Position numbers and translations under genes: made by a program. Shown one piece after another: positions 56,108-64,000 of a stretch of 64,000 bases of DNA. Location of the stretch: positions 1 through 64,000 of the forward strand of contig NZ_JANIAA010000037.1 of assembly GCF_024505145.1 (NCBI RefSeq), given 5' to 3'. The stretch's first letter is position 1. The number at the start of each line of letters is the position of its first letter. Below the pieces are notes generated by a model. That model did no database searches, was not told the DNA's origin, and worked only from the letters and a program-made list of their open reading frames with translations. The DNA comes from Streptomyces rugosispiralis. Its GTDB lineage: Bacteria; Actinomycetota; Actinomycetes; Streptomycetales; Streptomycetaceae.

Positions 56108-56123
56108 TTTGGTCTAGACAACA
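56108..56123. promoter_or_regulatory. DasR operator-like site (dre) upstream of ptsH
   Basis: TTTGGTCTAGACAACA contains TGGTCTAGACAA, close to the published dre consensus A(C/G)TGGTCTAGACCA(C/G)T. It lies about 30 bp before the ptsH start and abuts the TATGAT box, as expected for repression. In S. coelicolor DasR, which responds to amino-sugar phosphates, controls ptsH. Confidence 0.8.
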
Positions 56124-56150
56124 GCACCGTCACACCTGAAGGGCAACACC

Positions 56151-56432
56151 ATGGCTGAGCGCCGCGTCACCATCGGCTGGGCCGAGGGCCTGCACGCCCG
56201 CCCTGCGTCGATCTTCGTCCGGGCGGCCACCGCCGCCGGCGTCCCCATCACGATCGCCAAGGCCGACGGCACCCCGGTCAACGCCGCCTCCATGCTGGCC
56301 GTGCTCGGCCTGGGCGCCCAGGGCGGCGAGGAGGTCGTCCTCGCTTCCGACGCGGACGACGCCGAGGTCGCGCTCGACCGTCTGGCGAAGCTGGTGGCGG
56401 AGGGGCTCGAGGAGCTTCCCGAGACCGTCTGA
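56151..56432 (+). CDS. ptsH: Phosphocarrier protein HPr
   Basis: 93 aa from the ATG at 56151 with AAGGG 9 nt upstream. His15 in EGLHARPAS is phosphorylated by enzyme I and passes the phosphate to sugar-specific EII components. The Ser46 region (AASMLAVLGLGAQGG) is present, although Streptomyces is thought to lack or rarely use HPr kinase. Divergent from the PatA-like gene; controlled by the dre site and ended by a strong hairpin. Confidence 0.95.
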   Translation: MAERRVTIGWAEGLHARPASIFVRAATAAGVPITIAKADGTPVNAASMLAVLGLGAQGGEEVVLASDADDAEVALDRLAKLVAEGLEELPETV

Positions 56433-56493
56433 TCCGGGCGAGTCCGGTCCGGAATTCCCGGGCGATCCCCGGGTGATTTCAGGGATTCGGCGC

Positions 56494-56540
56494 GGCGGGG
56501 CCGCGGTGGCCGTATTGGTCACCGCGGCCCCGCCGTTTTT
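56494..56540 (+). terminator. Rho-independent terminator of ptsH
   Basis: GGCGGGGCCGCGGTG (56494-56508) pairs perfectly with CACCGCGGCCCCGCC (56520-56534), with an 11-nt loop, followed by GTTTTT. One of the few hairpins in the window with a real T-run. Confidence 0.93.
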
Positions 56541-56587
56541 CAGTTCCCGTGCACAGAATTCCCAGGGAGTTGTATACGGGAGTTCTG

Positions 56588-57343
56588 TTAATTCCGGCCG
56601 CTCGCCATGTTGACGGAATGTTTCGAAGTCCTCACCGGAATCGGCGGGCGCAGCCGGTATTCCGACAGCGCACGCTCGGTGTGCGTGGTGGCGAGCGCCC
56701 GCGCACGGTCGGCGTCGCCGCGCGCCACCGCGTCCACCAGCGCGCCATGCTCCGCCCAGGACTCCATGGCCCGCGCGGCCGGGTCGGGGCGCACGGCGCC
56801 CTCGGGCGGCGCGGGCCGCGACCCGGGAGCGGCCGCGTACACCCACACGGTCTTACGGCGCAGCTGGACGAGCAGCGCGGCCAGGCTCGGGCTGCCGGAC
56901 GCCTGGGCGAGCGTCTCGTGGAACCAGTCGCCCAGCGGCCGCAGCTCCCCGAGCTGACCGCGCTGGGCCCGCTCCCGGCCGAGCCGGACCAGTCCGCGCA
57001 GCACCTTCAGATGGGCCTCGGTGCGGCGCTGTGCGGCCCGCGCGGCGCCCAGTGGCTCCAGCAGCGCGCGGATGTCCAGCAGATCGGCCGCCTCGCGCTC
57101 GGAGGGCTGGGCGACGCAGGCCCCCGCGTGCCGCCGGGTCGTCACGAAGCCCTCGGACTCCAGGGTGCGCAGGGCCTCGCGGACCGGCACCCGGGAGACG
57201 CCGTAGCGCCGCGCGAGGAGTTCCTCGGTGAGGCGGCTGCCGGGCCGATATATACCGGAGACGATGTCGTCGCGAATCGCACCGCAGACCGCGTGTGCCG
57301 AAATCCGGCGACCGCCCTGGACCGCGTTCGTATCCCCGCTCAC
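56588..57343 (-). CDS. GntR-family (FCD/FadR-type) transcriptional regulator
   Basis: 251 aa from a GTG at 57343. GntR HTH at about 12-78 (IRDDIVSGIYRPGSRLTEEL, then YGVSRVPVREALRTLESEGF). C-terminal FCD domain of all-helical type with LLDIRALLEPLGAARAA, GDWFHETLAQASG and HGALVDAVARGDADRARALA. The His/Asp ligands of the FCD metal site are partly visible. Likely repressor for a sugar or organic acid; the target is unknown. Convergent with ptsH. Confidence 0.88.
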   Translation of the reverse strand: MSGDTNAVQGGRRISAHAVCGAIRDDIVSGIYRPGSRLTEELLARRYGVSRVPVREALRTLESEGFVTTRRHAGACVAQPSEREAADLLDIRALLEPLGAARAAQRRTEAHLKVLRGLVRLGRERAQRGQLGELRPLGDWFHETLAQASGSPSLAALLVQLRRKTVWVYAAAPGSRPAPPEGAVRPDPAARAMESWAEHGALVDAVARGDADRARALATTHTERALSEYRLRPPIPVRTSKHSVNMASGRN

Positions 57344-57612
57344 TTACGGTCCCGCATTGTCGAACCTCCGCCTTAACGCCCGCGAAACGCGGTCATGGAA
57401 CGCGCGTTGAACGACTCTATTCCACGCGGACGCCTTTTCCGATGGCGGGAAGCATTTCATGGATATTTTTTGGTCAGGCGGACGGCGGCACGCCGAAGGC
57501 CCCGTCCGGCGGACGGGGCCTTCTCGGAAGTCTCGCGGGATCGCCGGATCGCGGGACCCCAGGACCCCGGGATCGCGAGACCGCGCGGCGTTCGCGTCGG
57601 ACGCGCGACGGG

Positions 57613-58407
57613 TCAGATGTTGACGCCGTGCGTACGCAGGTACGCCGACGGGTCGATGTCCGAGCCGTAGTCCGCGCTGGTGCGGGCCTCGAAGTGCAGA
57701 TGCGGTCCGGTGACGTTGCCGGTGGCGCCCGACAGTCCGATCTGCTGGCCGGGGGTGACCTTCTGGCCGACCGAGACGCTGATCGACGACAGGTGGCCGT
57801 ACTGGGTGTAGGTGCCGTCGTTCATCTTGATGACGACATTGTTGCCGTAGGAGCCGCCCCAGCCCGCCTCGACGATCTCGCCCATGCCCACGGAGTGCAC
57901 GGTGGTGCCGGTGGAGGCGTGGAAGTCGATGCCGGTGTGGCTGCCGGAGGACCACAGCCCGCTGGACGCCTGGTAGCCGGTGGAGACGTAGGAGCCGCTG
58001 ATCGGCGACACGAAGGTGTTGAGGCGCTTGCGCTCGGCCTCGCGCGCCGCGCGCTCCTTGGCCTCGCGCTCGGCCTTGGCCTTCTTCGCCGCGGCCTCCG
58101 CCTTCCTGGCGGCCTCCTGGCGGGCGATCGCCTCTGCCTTGGCCTTGGCGGCGGCCTGCTCGGCGGCGGTCTCCTGGGACTGCGCCTGGGCCTCGATGTG
58201 GTCCGCGATCCCATCGCCGATCACGATCGCCTGGGTCAGACCGGTCTGCTGGGCGTTGGGGCCCCCGTCGGCCGCGAACGCCTGTCCGGTGATCCCGGCG
58301 ACCACGCCCGAGGCGACGGTCGTGATGCCCACGACGTTCGCGCCCGTACGGACGTTGACCTTGGTGGTGCGGCGGTGCTTCCCGGTGGCAGTGCGGGTGG
58401 ACGCCAT
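57613..58407 (-). CDS. M23 (lysostaphin-type) peptidase, c-di-AMP riboswitch-controlled
   Basis: 264 aa from the ATG at 58407; a GTG at 58419 is an equally good alternative by ribosome binding site. The N-terminus has basic residues then GITTVASGVVAGITGQAFAA, a signal peptide cleaved after AFA. A long Ala/Lys/Glu coiled coil (about 65-128) precedes the M23 domain, with SHTGIDFHA (the HxxxD zinc pair) and GPHLHFEAR (the HxH motif). It should cut peptide cross-bridges in the cell wall. Expression is predicted to fall when c-di-AMP is high, via the riboswitch in the leader. Confidence 0.93.
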   Translation of the reverse strand: MASTRTATGKHRRTTKVNVRTGANVVGITTVASGVVAGITGQAFAADGGPNAQQTGLTQAIVIGDGIADHIEAQAQSQETAAEQAAAKAKAEAIARQEAARKAEAAAKKAKAEREAKERAAREAERKRLNTFVSPISGSYVSTGYQASSGLWSSGSHTGIDFHASTGTTVHSVGMGEIVEAGWGGSYGNNVVIKMNDGTYTQYGHLSSISVSVGQKVTPGQQIGLSGATGNVTGPHLHFEARTSADYGSDIDPSAYLRTHGVNI

Positions 58408-58433
58408 ACTGAGGCGCACTCCTTTCCTTCCTT

Positions 58434-58581
58434 CTCGCCTACCGGGTTAGCTGACGGGTTCGGAGCAGGAAGGTCTCCTACGAGCCCCTCCCCCGGCCGG
58501 GGAAGGCGCCCGATTCACCCCTGGGGACGTGTTGGGTCCCCGGCTCCCCTGGCTCGCGCCGTACGGGGACTCGGCGATGAC
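58434..58581 (-). ncRNA. ydaO-type cyclic di-AMP riboswitch
   Basis: On the reverse strand the leader of the M23 gene shows the conserved blocks of the ydaO class in order: GAGCCGGGGACCCAA, GGGGTGAATCGG, GTAGGAGACC, CCGAACCCGTCAGCTAACC and CGGTAGGCG, with a GC stem between the first two. The 5' end pairs with GGCG near 58434 to close P1; its exact limit (about 58581) is an estimate. c-di-AMP binding is expected to switch the gene off. The start codon lies about 15-30 nt beyond the aptamer, so control may be at translation or by early termination. Confidence 0.93.
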
Positions 58582-58727
58582 TGTCCGGTGCCGCGGGTGC
58601 GGCGGGTTGCTGGCGAACAGCCGGACTGACGCTAAACGCGCCCGCTTTCGATCACCAAACGGTTCCGGTTTTTTGTTGCTCTCCCCACAAACCAAACAAG
58701 CAGCCAATCCCATAAATCGGGCATGTC

Positions 58728-58767
58728 GGAAGGACCCCGGCGCCCTTACGGGGGCCGGGGTCCTTCC
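58728..58767 (-). terminator. Terminator of the M16 protease operon
   Basis: GGAAGGACCCCGGC (58728-58741) pairs with GCCGGGGTCCTTCC (58754-58767), loop of 12 nt. It is 105 bp past the stop of the leftward M16 gene and before the riboswitch leader, so it separates the two units. Confidence 0.85.
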
Positions 58768-58871
58768 ACTGCCGACTCGTTGACCGGACCGCCCGCCGGA
58801 CCGCCCGCCGGATGTCAGTGAGCCGGCCGGACCGGCGGTGCCGCGCACGGATCCGGCCAACTCTCCCCGGC

Positions 58872-60278
58872 TCAGCCGGAGATGACCCGCACCTCGCCGA
58901 TGCCCAGCGCCCGGACCGGCTCCTCGATCGCCGAGGCGTCCCCGACCAACACCGTGACCAGCCGGTCCGCCGGGAAGGCGCTCACCACCGCGGCGGTGGC
59001 CTCCACCGTGCCGGTCTCCGCCAGACGGGCGTACAACTGCGCCTGGAAGTCGTCCGGAAGGTGCTGCTCGACCTGGTCGGCCAGAGTGTTCGCGACGGCC
59101 GCCGCCGTCTCGTACTTCAGCGGGGCGACGCCCACCAGGTTCTGCACCGCGACATCGCGCTCGTCGTCGGTCAGCCCCTCCTCCTTCAGCGTGCGCAGCA
59201 CCTTCCAGAGGTCGTCCAGCGCGGGGCCGGTGACCTCGGTGGCCACCGAGCCGCTGATCGCCAGCATCGAGGCGCCCGAGGAGCCGCCCGCGGGCGACGG
59301 GGGCCCGGAGCGCAGCACCTGGCCGAAGGCGCGCACCCCGTAGGTGTAGCCCTTCTCCTCGCGCAGCACGCGGTCCAGGCGGGAGGTGAGGGTGCCGCCC
59401 AGGCAGTACGTGCCGAGCACCTGCGCGGGCCAGACCCGGTCGTGGCGGTCGGCGCCCACGCGCCCGATGAGCAACTGGGTCTGCACCGCGCCCGGCCGGT
59501 CGACGATCACCACACGGCCGGTGTCGTCCGCGACGATCGGCGGAGCCGTGCGCGGCGCGCCCGCCCCGCCCGTCCAGGCGCCGAGGGTGTCGGCGAGCGC
59601 CCGGTCCAGGTCGACGCCGACGAGGTCGCCCACGACGACGGCGGTGGCGGTGGAGGGGCGGAGATGCGCCTCGTAGAAGGCCCGCACGGCCGCGGCGTCG
59701 ATGCCCTCGATGGTCTCCTGGGTGCCCTGGCGCGGCCGGGACATCCGCGACTCGGCCGGGAAGAGCTCCGCGGAGAGGGCCATGGAGGCGCGGCGGGCCG
59801 GGTTGGCCAGCTCATGGGGGATCTCGTCAAGCCGGTTGCGCACCAGCCGCTCGACCTCGCCGTCCGGGAAGGCGGGGGCGCGCAGCGCGTCGGCCAGCAG
59901 ACCGAGCGCCTTGGGCAGCCGGGAGGCCGGGACCTCCAGGGAGACGCGAACACCGGCGTGGTCGGCGTGGGCGTCCAGCGTGGCGCCGCAGCGCTCGAGC
60001 TCGGCGGCGAACTCCTCGGCGTCGTGCTTGTCGGTGCCCTCCGACAGGGCACGCGCCATGATCGTGGCGACGCCTTCGAGCCCGGCCGGCTCGGCGTCCA
60101 GCGGCGCCTCCAGGTTGATCTCGACGGCGACGACCTGCTGGCCGGGGCGGTGGCAGCGCAGCACGGTGAGGCCGTTGGGCAGCTCACCGCGCTCGGGGGC
60201 CGGGAACGCCCACGGCTTGGGGGCGCCACCCTTGGGCTGCGGGTGGAAGGTCATGGTCGCGGTGACGGCGTCGCTCAC
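58872..60278 (-). CDS. M16 peptidase-like subunit, non-catalytic type
   Basis: 468 aa from the GTG at 60278, overlapping the partner stop (GTGA). Two M16 halves are present (about 30-210 and 230-440), but the HxxEH zinc motif of the first half is missing (AGLEGVATIMARAL in its place). The second half has the Arg/Tyr signature (REEKGYTYGVRAF) that binds substrate in the alpha subunit of heterodimeric M16B enzymes. With the neighbouring catalytic subunit it forms a two-chain metalloprotease. Confidence 0.9.
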   Translation of the reverse strand: MSDAVTATMTFHPQPKGGAPKPWAFPAPERGELPNGLTVLRCHRPGQQVVAVEINLEAPLDAEPAGLEGVATIMARALSEGTDKHDAEEFAAELERCGATLDAHADHAGVRVSLEVPASRLPKALGLLADALRAPAFPDGEVERLVRNRLDEIPHELANPARRASMALSAELFPAESRMSRPRQGTQETIEGIDAAAVRAFYEAHLRPSTATAVVVGDLVGVDLDRALADTLGAWTGGAGAPRTAPPIVADDTGRVVIVDRPGAVQTQLLIGRVGADRHDRVWPAQVLGTYCLGGTLTSRLDRVLREEKGYTYGVRAFGQVLRSGPPSPAGGSSGASMLAISGSVATEVTGPALDDLWKVLRTLKEEGLTDDERDVAVQNLVGVAPLKYETAAAVANTLADQVEQHLPDDFQAQLYARLAETGTVEATAAVVSAFPADRLVTVLVGDASAIEEPVRALGIGEVRVISG

Positions 60279-61648
60279 TGGGCCGCCTCCCCTTCTGCGT
60301 CGGTCTCGGCGGCTTCGTCGGCGGTGTCGGCTGCGTCCTCGGCGCCCTGGACGGGCTCGTAGACCAGCACGGCGCGGTTGTCGGGACGCAGCCGCGCCGC
60401 GGCCACGGCCCGCACCTCCTCGGGGCTGATGTCGAGCACCCGCTCCACGGCGGTCAGCGCCAGCTGCGGGTCGCCGAACAGCACCGCGTAACGGCAGAGC
60501 TCGTCGGCCCGGCCGCCGACCGTGGCCAGCCGGTCCAGCCACTCGCGCTCGATCTGCGCCTGGGCACGCTCCATCTCCTGCGGGGTCGGCCCCTCCTCGG
60601 CGAAGCGGGCCAGCTCCTCGTCGACGGCGGCCTCGATGGCGGGCACCTCGACACCGCCGGAGGTCTTCACGTCCAGCCAGCCGAGCGAGGGGGCGCCCGA
60701 CAGCCGCAGCAGGCCGAACCCGGCGGCCACGGCGGTGCGGTCGCGGCGCACCAGGCGGTTGTGGAGCCGGGAGGACTCGCCGCCGCCGAGAACGGTCAGC
60801 GCCAGGTCGGCGGCGTCGGCCTCACGGGTGCCGTCGTGCGGCAGCCGGTAGGCGGCCATCAGGGCGCGGGCCGGGACCTCCTCCTCCACGACCTCGCGCA
60901 GCTGACCGCCGATCACCTCCGGGAGCGTGCCGTCGCGGGGCGGCCGCTTGCCCTCGTGGGAGGGGATGGAGCCGAAGTACCTCTCGATCCAGGCGAGCGT
61001 CTGCTCGGGGTCGATGTCACCGACGATCGACAGCACGGCGTTGTTGGGGGCGTAGTAGGTGCGGAAGAACTCCCGCGCGTCCTCCAGGGATGCCGCGTCC
61101 AGGTCGGCCATGGAGCCGATCGGGGTGTGGTGGTACGGGTGGCCCTCGGGGTACGCCATGGCGACGAGCTTCTCGAAGGCGGTGCCGTACGGGACGTTGT
61201 CGTACCGCTGGCGGCGCTCGTTCTTGACGACGTCGCGCTGGTTCTCCAGGCTCTCCTCGTCCAGCGCGGTCAGGAGAGACCCCATCCGGTCGGCCTCCAG
61301 CCACAGGGCGAGCTCGACCTGGTGGGCGGGCATGGTCTCGAAGTAGTTGGTGCGCTCGAAGCTGGTCGTGCCGTTGAGCGAGCCGCCGGCCCCCTGCACC
61401 AGCTCGAAGTGGCCGTTTCCGGTGACCTGCGCCGAGCCCTGGAACATCAGGTGCTCGAAGAGGTGCGCCAGGCCGGTGCGCCCCTTGACCTCATGGCGCG
61501 AGCCGACGTCGTACCACAGACAGACCGCGGCGACCGGGGTCAGATGGTCCTCGGAGAGCACCACGCGCAGGCCATTGGCCAGGCGGTGCTCAGTCGCTTT
61601 CAAGCCGCCGGAGCCGGCCTGCTGCGTGGCCGTGTGACCCATGGGCAT
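60275..61648 (-). CDS. M16 zinc metallopeptidase, catalytic subunit
   Basis: 457 aa from the ATG at 61648 with GAAGGGAC upstream. His62, Glu65 and His66 in AHLFEHLMF form the inverted zinc motif, and Glu144 in VVKNERRQRY is the third ligand. The C-terminus is an acidic Ala/Asp/Glu tail. Probably a cytosolic oligopeptidase related to the mitochondrial processing peptidase family. It is the first gene of the pair and divergent from the topoisomerase gene. Confidence 0.92.
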   Translation of the reverse strand: MPMGHTATQQAGSGGLKATEHRLANGLRVVLSEDHLTPVAAVCLWYDVGSRHEVKGRTGLAHLFEHLMFQGSAQVTGNGHFELVQGAGGSLNGTTSFERTNYFETMPAHQVELALWLEADRMGSLLTALDEESLENQRDVVKNERRQRYDNVPYGTAFEKLVAMAYPEGHPYHHTPIGSMADLDAASLEDAREFFRTYYAPNNAVLSIVGDIDPEQTLAWIERYFGSIPSHEGKRPPRDGTLPEVIGGQLREVVEEEVPARALMAAYRLPHDGTREADAADLALTVLGGGESSRLHNRLVRRDRTAVAAGFGLLRLSGAPSLGWLDVKTSGGVEVPAIEAAVDEELARFAEEGPTPQEMERAQAQIEREWLDRLATVGGRADELCRYAVLFGDPQLALTAVERVLDISPEEVRAVAAARLRPDNRAVLVYEPVQGAEDAADTADEAAETDAEGEAAQ

Positions 61649-61962
61649 GTACGTCCCTTCGATCGCGTGATGGAGCGTGCGCCAGCCGCTTGCGCAGCGC
61701 TTCTGTCACTGTATGCAAGGGGACGGACATCTGGCGAAGTTCCGGTCCACTCCCGTCCCGCCGAGCTGTCCCGAACCGTTTCCGCAAGCCTTCCGGCGCC
61801 GGATCCGGCCCCTTCGAGGGGGCTTCGCACGGTGCCGCCGGGCGGGGTTCCGGGGCCCGCCCGGGCCGCTCTCGCCCCGGGCCGTTCCACACTTGTCGGT
61901 GGGCCGGGCCACAATGGTCCGCGTCAGATCCCGCATCGGCAGTTGAAGGAGCCCCAAGCGCG
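61649..61962. other. Divergent intergenic region upstream of the topoisomerase gene
   Basis: 314 bp with no gene. It should hold the promoters of the leftward M16 pair and the rightward topoisomerase gene. I see no clear hexamers or repeats. Confidence 0.45.
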
Positions 61963-64000
61963 ATGGCCCGCCGCCGCACGAAGACCCCGCCGCCGGACGA
62001 CTTCGAGGAGCGCATCCTCGACATCGACGTCGTCGACGAGATGCAGGGCTCCTACCTCGAGTACGCCTACTCGGTCATCTACTCGCGTGCGCTGCCCGAC
62101 GCCCGTGACGGGCTCAAGCCCGTGCACCGCCGCATCCTCTACCAGATGAACGACATGGGCCTGCGCCCCGAGCGCTCCTATGTGAAGTGCGCCCGCGTCG
62201 TCGGCGAGGTGATGGGAAAGCTCCACCCGCACGGCGACGCGTCGATCTACGACGCGCTGGTGCGCATGGCGCAGCCCTTCTCCATGCGCCTGCCGATGGT
62301 CGACGGCCACGGGAACTTCGGCTCGCTGGGCAACGACGACCCGCCGGCCGCGATGCGGTACACCGAGTGCCGGATGGCGTCGGCGACCTCGCTGATGACC
62401 GAGTCGATCGACGAGGACACGGTCGACTTCTCCCCGAACTACGACGGCAGTGAGCAGGAGCCGGTCACCCTCCCCGCCGCCTATCCGAACCTGCTGGTCA
62501 ACGGCACGTCCGGAATCGCGGTCGGCATGGCCACCAATATGCCGCCGCACAACCTGGGCGAGGTCATCGCCGCCGCCCGCCATCTGATCAGGCACCCGAA
62601 CGCGGACCTCGACACGCTGATGCGGCATGTGCCGGGGCCCGATCTGCCCACCGGCGGCCGGATCGTCGGCATGAGCGGCATCCGGGACGCGTACGAGACC
62701 GGCCGCGGCACCTTCAAGATCCGCGCCACGGTGGCCGTGGAGGACGTGACGGCCCGCCGTAAGGGCCTCGTCGTCACCGAGCTGCCCTTCGCCGTGGGGC
62801 CCGAGAAGGTCATCTCCAAGATCAAGGACCTGGTCGGCGCGAAGAAGCTCCAGGGCATCGCGGACGTCAAGGACCTCACCGACCGCGAGCACGGGCTGCG
62901 GCTGGTGATCGAGATCAAGAACGGCTTCAACCCCGAGGCCGTGCTGGAGCAGCTCTACAAGCTCACGCCGATGGAGGAGTCCTTCGGCATCAACAACGTG
63001 GCACTGGTGGACGGCCAGCCGCTCACGCTGGGCCTCAAGGAGCTGCTGGAGGTCTACCTCGACCACCGCTTCGACGTGGTCCGGCGGCGCAGCGAGTTCC
63101 GGCGCACCAAGCGGCGGAACCGGCTGCACCTGGTCGAGGGTCTGCTGGTGGCCCTGCTCGACATCGACGAGGTCATCCGCCTCATCCGGCAGAGCGAGAA
63201 CGCGGCGGAGGCCAAGCGGTCCCTCATCGAGCGCTTCGGCCTCTCCGACGTCCAGACGCAGTACATCCTGGACACCCCGCTGCGCCGGCTGACCAAGTTC
63301 GACCGGCTGGAGCTGGAGTCGGAGCGCGACCGGCTCAACGCCGAGATCGAGGAGCTGACCCGGATCCTCGACTCCGACGCCGAGTTGCGCAAGCTGGTCT
63401 CCTCCGAACTGGCCTCGGTGGCCAAGAAGTTCGGCACCCCGCGCCGCACGGTGCTGCTGGAGTCGTCGAACGCGCCGGTGACCGCGGTGCCGCTGGAGGT
63501 CGCGGACGACCCCTGCCGGGTGCTGCTGTCCTCCACCGGGCTGCTGGCCCGTACCGCCAACGGCGAGCCGTTCCCGGTCGAGGGGAAGGCCAAGCGCGCC
63601 AAGCACGATGTGATCGTCTCCGCGGTCCCGGCCACGGCCCGTGGCTCGGTGGGGGCGGTGACCTCCACCGGGCGGCTGCTGCGGCTCTCGGTGATCGACC
63701 TCCCGATGCTCCCGGAGTCGGCCTCGCCCCCGAATCTGTCGGGCGGGGCGCCCATCGCCGAGTTCCTCTCGCTGGAGGACGACGAGGAGCTGATCTGCCT
63801 GACCACCCTGGACGAGTCCTCACCGGGACTCGCGATCGGCACGGAGCAGGGCGTCGTCAAGCGCGTGGTCCCGGACTACCCCGCCAACAAGGACGAGTTG
63901 GAGGTCATCGGCCTCAAGGACGGCGACCGGGTCGTGGGCGCGGTGGAGCTGTCCACCGGCGAGGAGGACCTGGTCTTCATCACCGACGACGCCCAGCTGC
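61963..64000 (+). CDS. Type IIA topoisomerase subunit A (ParC/GyrA family), partial at right edge
   Basis: 679 codons are visible from the ATG at 61963 (AAGGAG 12 nt upstream); about 140 more are expected. The DNA-breaking Tyr133 is in AAMRYTECRM, and the quinolone-determining region reads GKLHPHGDASIYDALVRMAQ. A winged helix and tower domain follow, then a coiled coil (LTKFDRLELESERDRLNAEI) and the first C-terminal beta-propeller blades. From its position by S. coelicolor synteny it should be the topoisomerase IV subunit ParC rather than GyrA; the sequence alone is less decisive. It cuts both strands of DNA for strand passage during chromosome segregation. Confidence 0.93.
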   Translation, partial: MARRRTKTPPPDDFEERILDIDVVDEMQGSYLEYAYSVIYSRALPDARDGLKPVHRRILYQMNDMGLRPERSYVKCARVVGEVMGKLHPHGDASIYDALVRMAQPFSMRLPMVDGHGNFGSLGNDDPPAAMRYTECRMASATSLMTESIDEDTVDFSPNYDGSEQEPVTLPAAYPNLLVNGTSGIAVGMATNMPPHNLGEVIAAARHLIRHPNADLDTLMRHVPGPDLPTGGRIVGMSGIRDAYETGRGTFKIRATVAVEDVTARRKGLVVTELPFAVGPEKVISKIKDLVGAKKLQGIADVKDLTDREHGLRLVIEIKNGFNPEAVLEQLYKLTPMEESFGINNVALVDGQPLTLGLKELLEVYLDHRFDVVRRRSEFRRTKRRNRLHLVEGLLVALLDIDEVIRLIRQSENAAEAKRSLIERFGLSDVQTQYILDTPLRRLTKFDRLELESERDRLNAEIEELTRILDSDAELRKLVSSELASVAKKFGTPRRTVLLESSNAPVTAVPLEVADDPCRVLLSSTGLLARTANGEPFPVEGKAKRAKHDVIVSAVPATARGSVGAVTSTGRLLRLSVIDLPMLPESASPPNLSGGAPIAEFLSLEDDEELICLTTLDESSPGLAIGTEQGVVKRVVPDYPANKDELEVIGLKDGDRVVGAVELSTGEEDLVFITDDAQL

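Noticed and set aside
52824..56117. About 1100-codon open frame on the forward strand opposite the PatA-like gene
   Set aside because: Composition is Gly/Val/Arg/His-rich and featureless; the reverse strand has an intact multi-domain protein with all motifs.
61924..63606. 560-codon open frame on the reverse strand opposite the topoisomerase gene
   Set aside because: It is the antisense shadow of a highly conserved GyrA/ParC-type protein and has no recognisable domain.

Overview
The window reads as one contiguous piece of a Streptomyces (or very close actinomycete) chromosome. The evidence is very high GC with strong GC bias at third codon positions, frequent GTG starts, many stop/start overlaps (ATGA, GTGA, TGATG), and a set of genes typical of the Streptomyces core: SepH, CutRS, a DUF4193 protein, a conservon, HPr with a DasR-type operator, and a c-di-AMP riboswitch in front of an M23 peptidase. 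I saw no rRNA, tRNA, transposase, integrase or CRISPR array.

Region 1 (1 to about 14.7 kb) is a biosynthetic gene cluster fragment read leftwards. A non-ribosomal peptide synthetase adenylation domain begins at 122 and runs off the left edge. To its right is a compact, translationally coupled highly reducing type II polyketide operon: type II thioesterase, acyl carrier protein, two intact ketosynthases, two ketosynthase-like proteins that lost the active-site Cys, an alpha/beta hydrolase, a double hot-dog protein, a second acyl carrier protein, two hot-dog dehydratases, a ketoreductase, and a DsbA/GST-kappa-fold isomerase-like protein. This is the enzyme set expected for building a polyene acyl chain, as in clusters for cinnamoyl-capped peptides or polyene amides, and handing it to an NRPS. 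Three regulators follow (one IclR type and two paralogous LuxR-HTH proteins), with repeat-rich intergenic DNA.

Region 2 (14.7 to 17.2 kb) is a boundary zone. It holds a short leader-like ORF with a strong ribosome binding site, a membrane protein, a 9-bp tandem repeat, a decayed Ser/Thr kinase remnant and an MmpS-like lipoprotein.

Region 3 (17.2 to 28.5 kb) carries a TrmA-type RNA methyltransferase, a large APC-type permease and a pair of TrkA/RCK proteins. Between the permease and the TrkA pair sits a complete conservon (sensor kinase-like, roadblock, DUF742, GTPase) ending in two P450s, the first of which lacks the ExxR motif.

Region 4 (28.5 to 64 kb) is core housekeeping DNA: DUF3159 and OB-fold proteins, KdpDE, a duplicated-domain secreted protein, DUF3710, dUTPase, a PaaI-like thioesterase, a DUF3093-like membrane protein, DUF4193, CutRS, inositol monophosphatase, ferrochelatase, an MFS transporter, an FAD sugar-lactone oxidase, SepH, a sulfurtransferase, a VOC protein, thymidine kinase, an AP-superfamily phosphodiesterase, DUF5998, a PatA-like acetyltransferase, HPr, a GntR regulator, an M23 peptidase with a c-di-AMP riboswitch, an M16 protease pair and the start of a GyrA/ParC topoisomerase subunit. 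From memory of S. coelicolor (ptsH SCO5841, sepH about SCO5855, cutRS SCO5862/5863, red cluster from SCO5877), this is the neighbourhood that carries the undecylprodigiosin cluster in that species. A different cluster therefore seems to occupy a similar position here. A recurring oddity across the window is the number of short tandem repeats (9 to 29 bp) near gene 3' ends and inside linkers.
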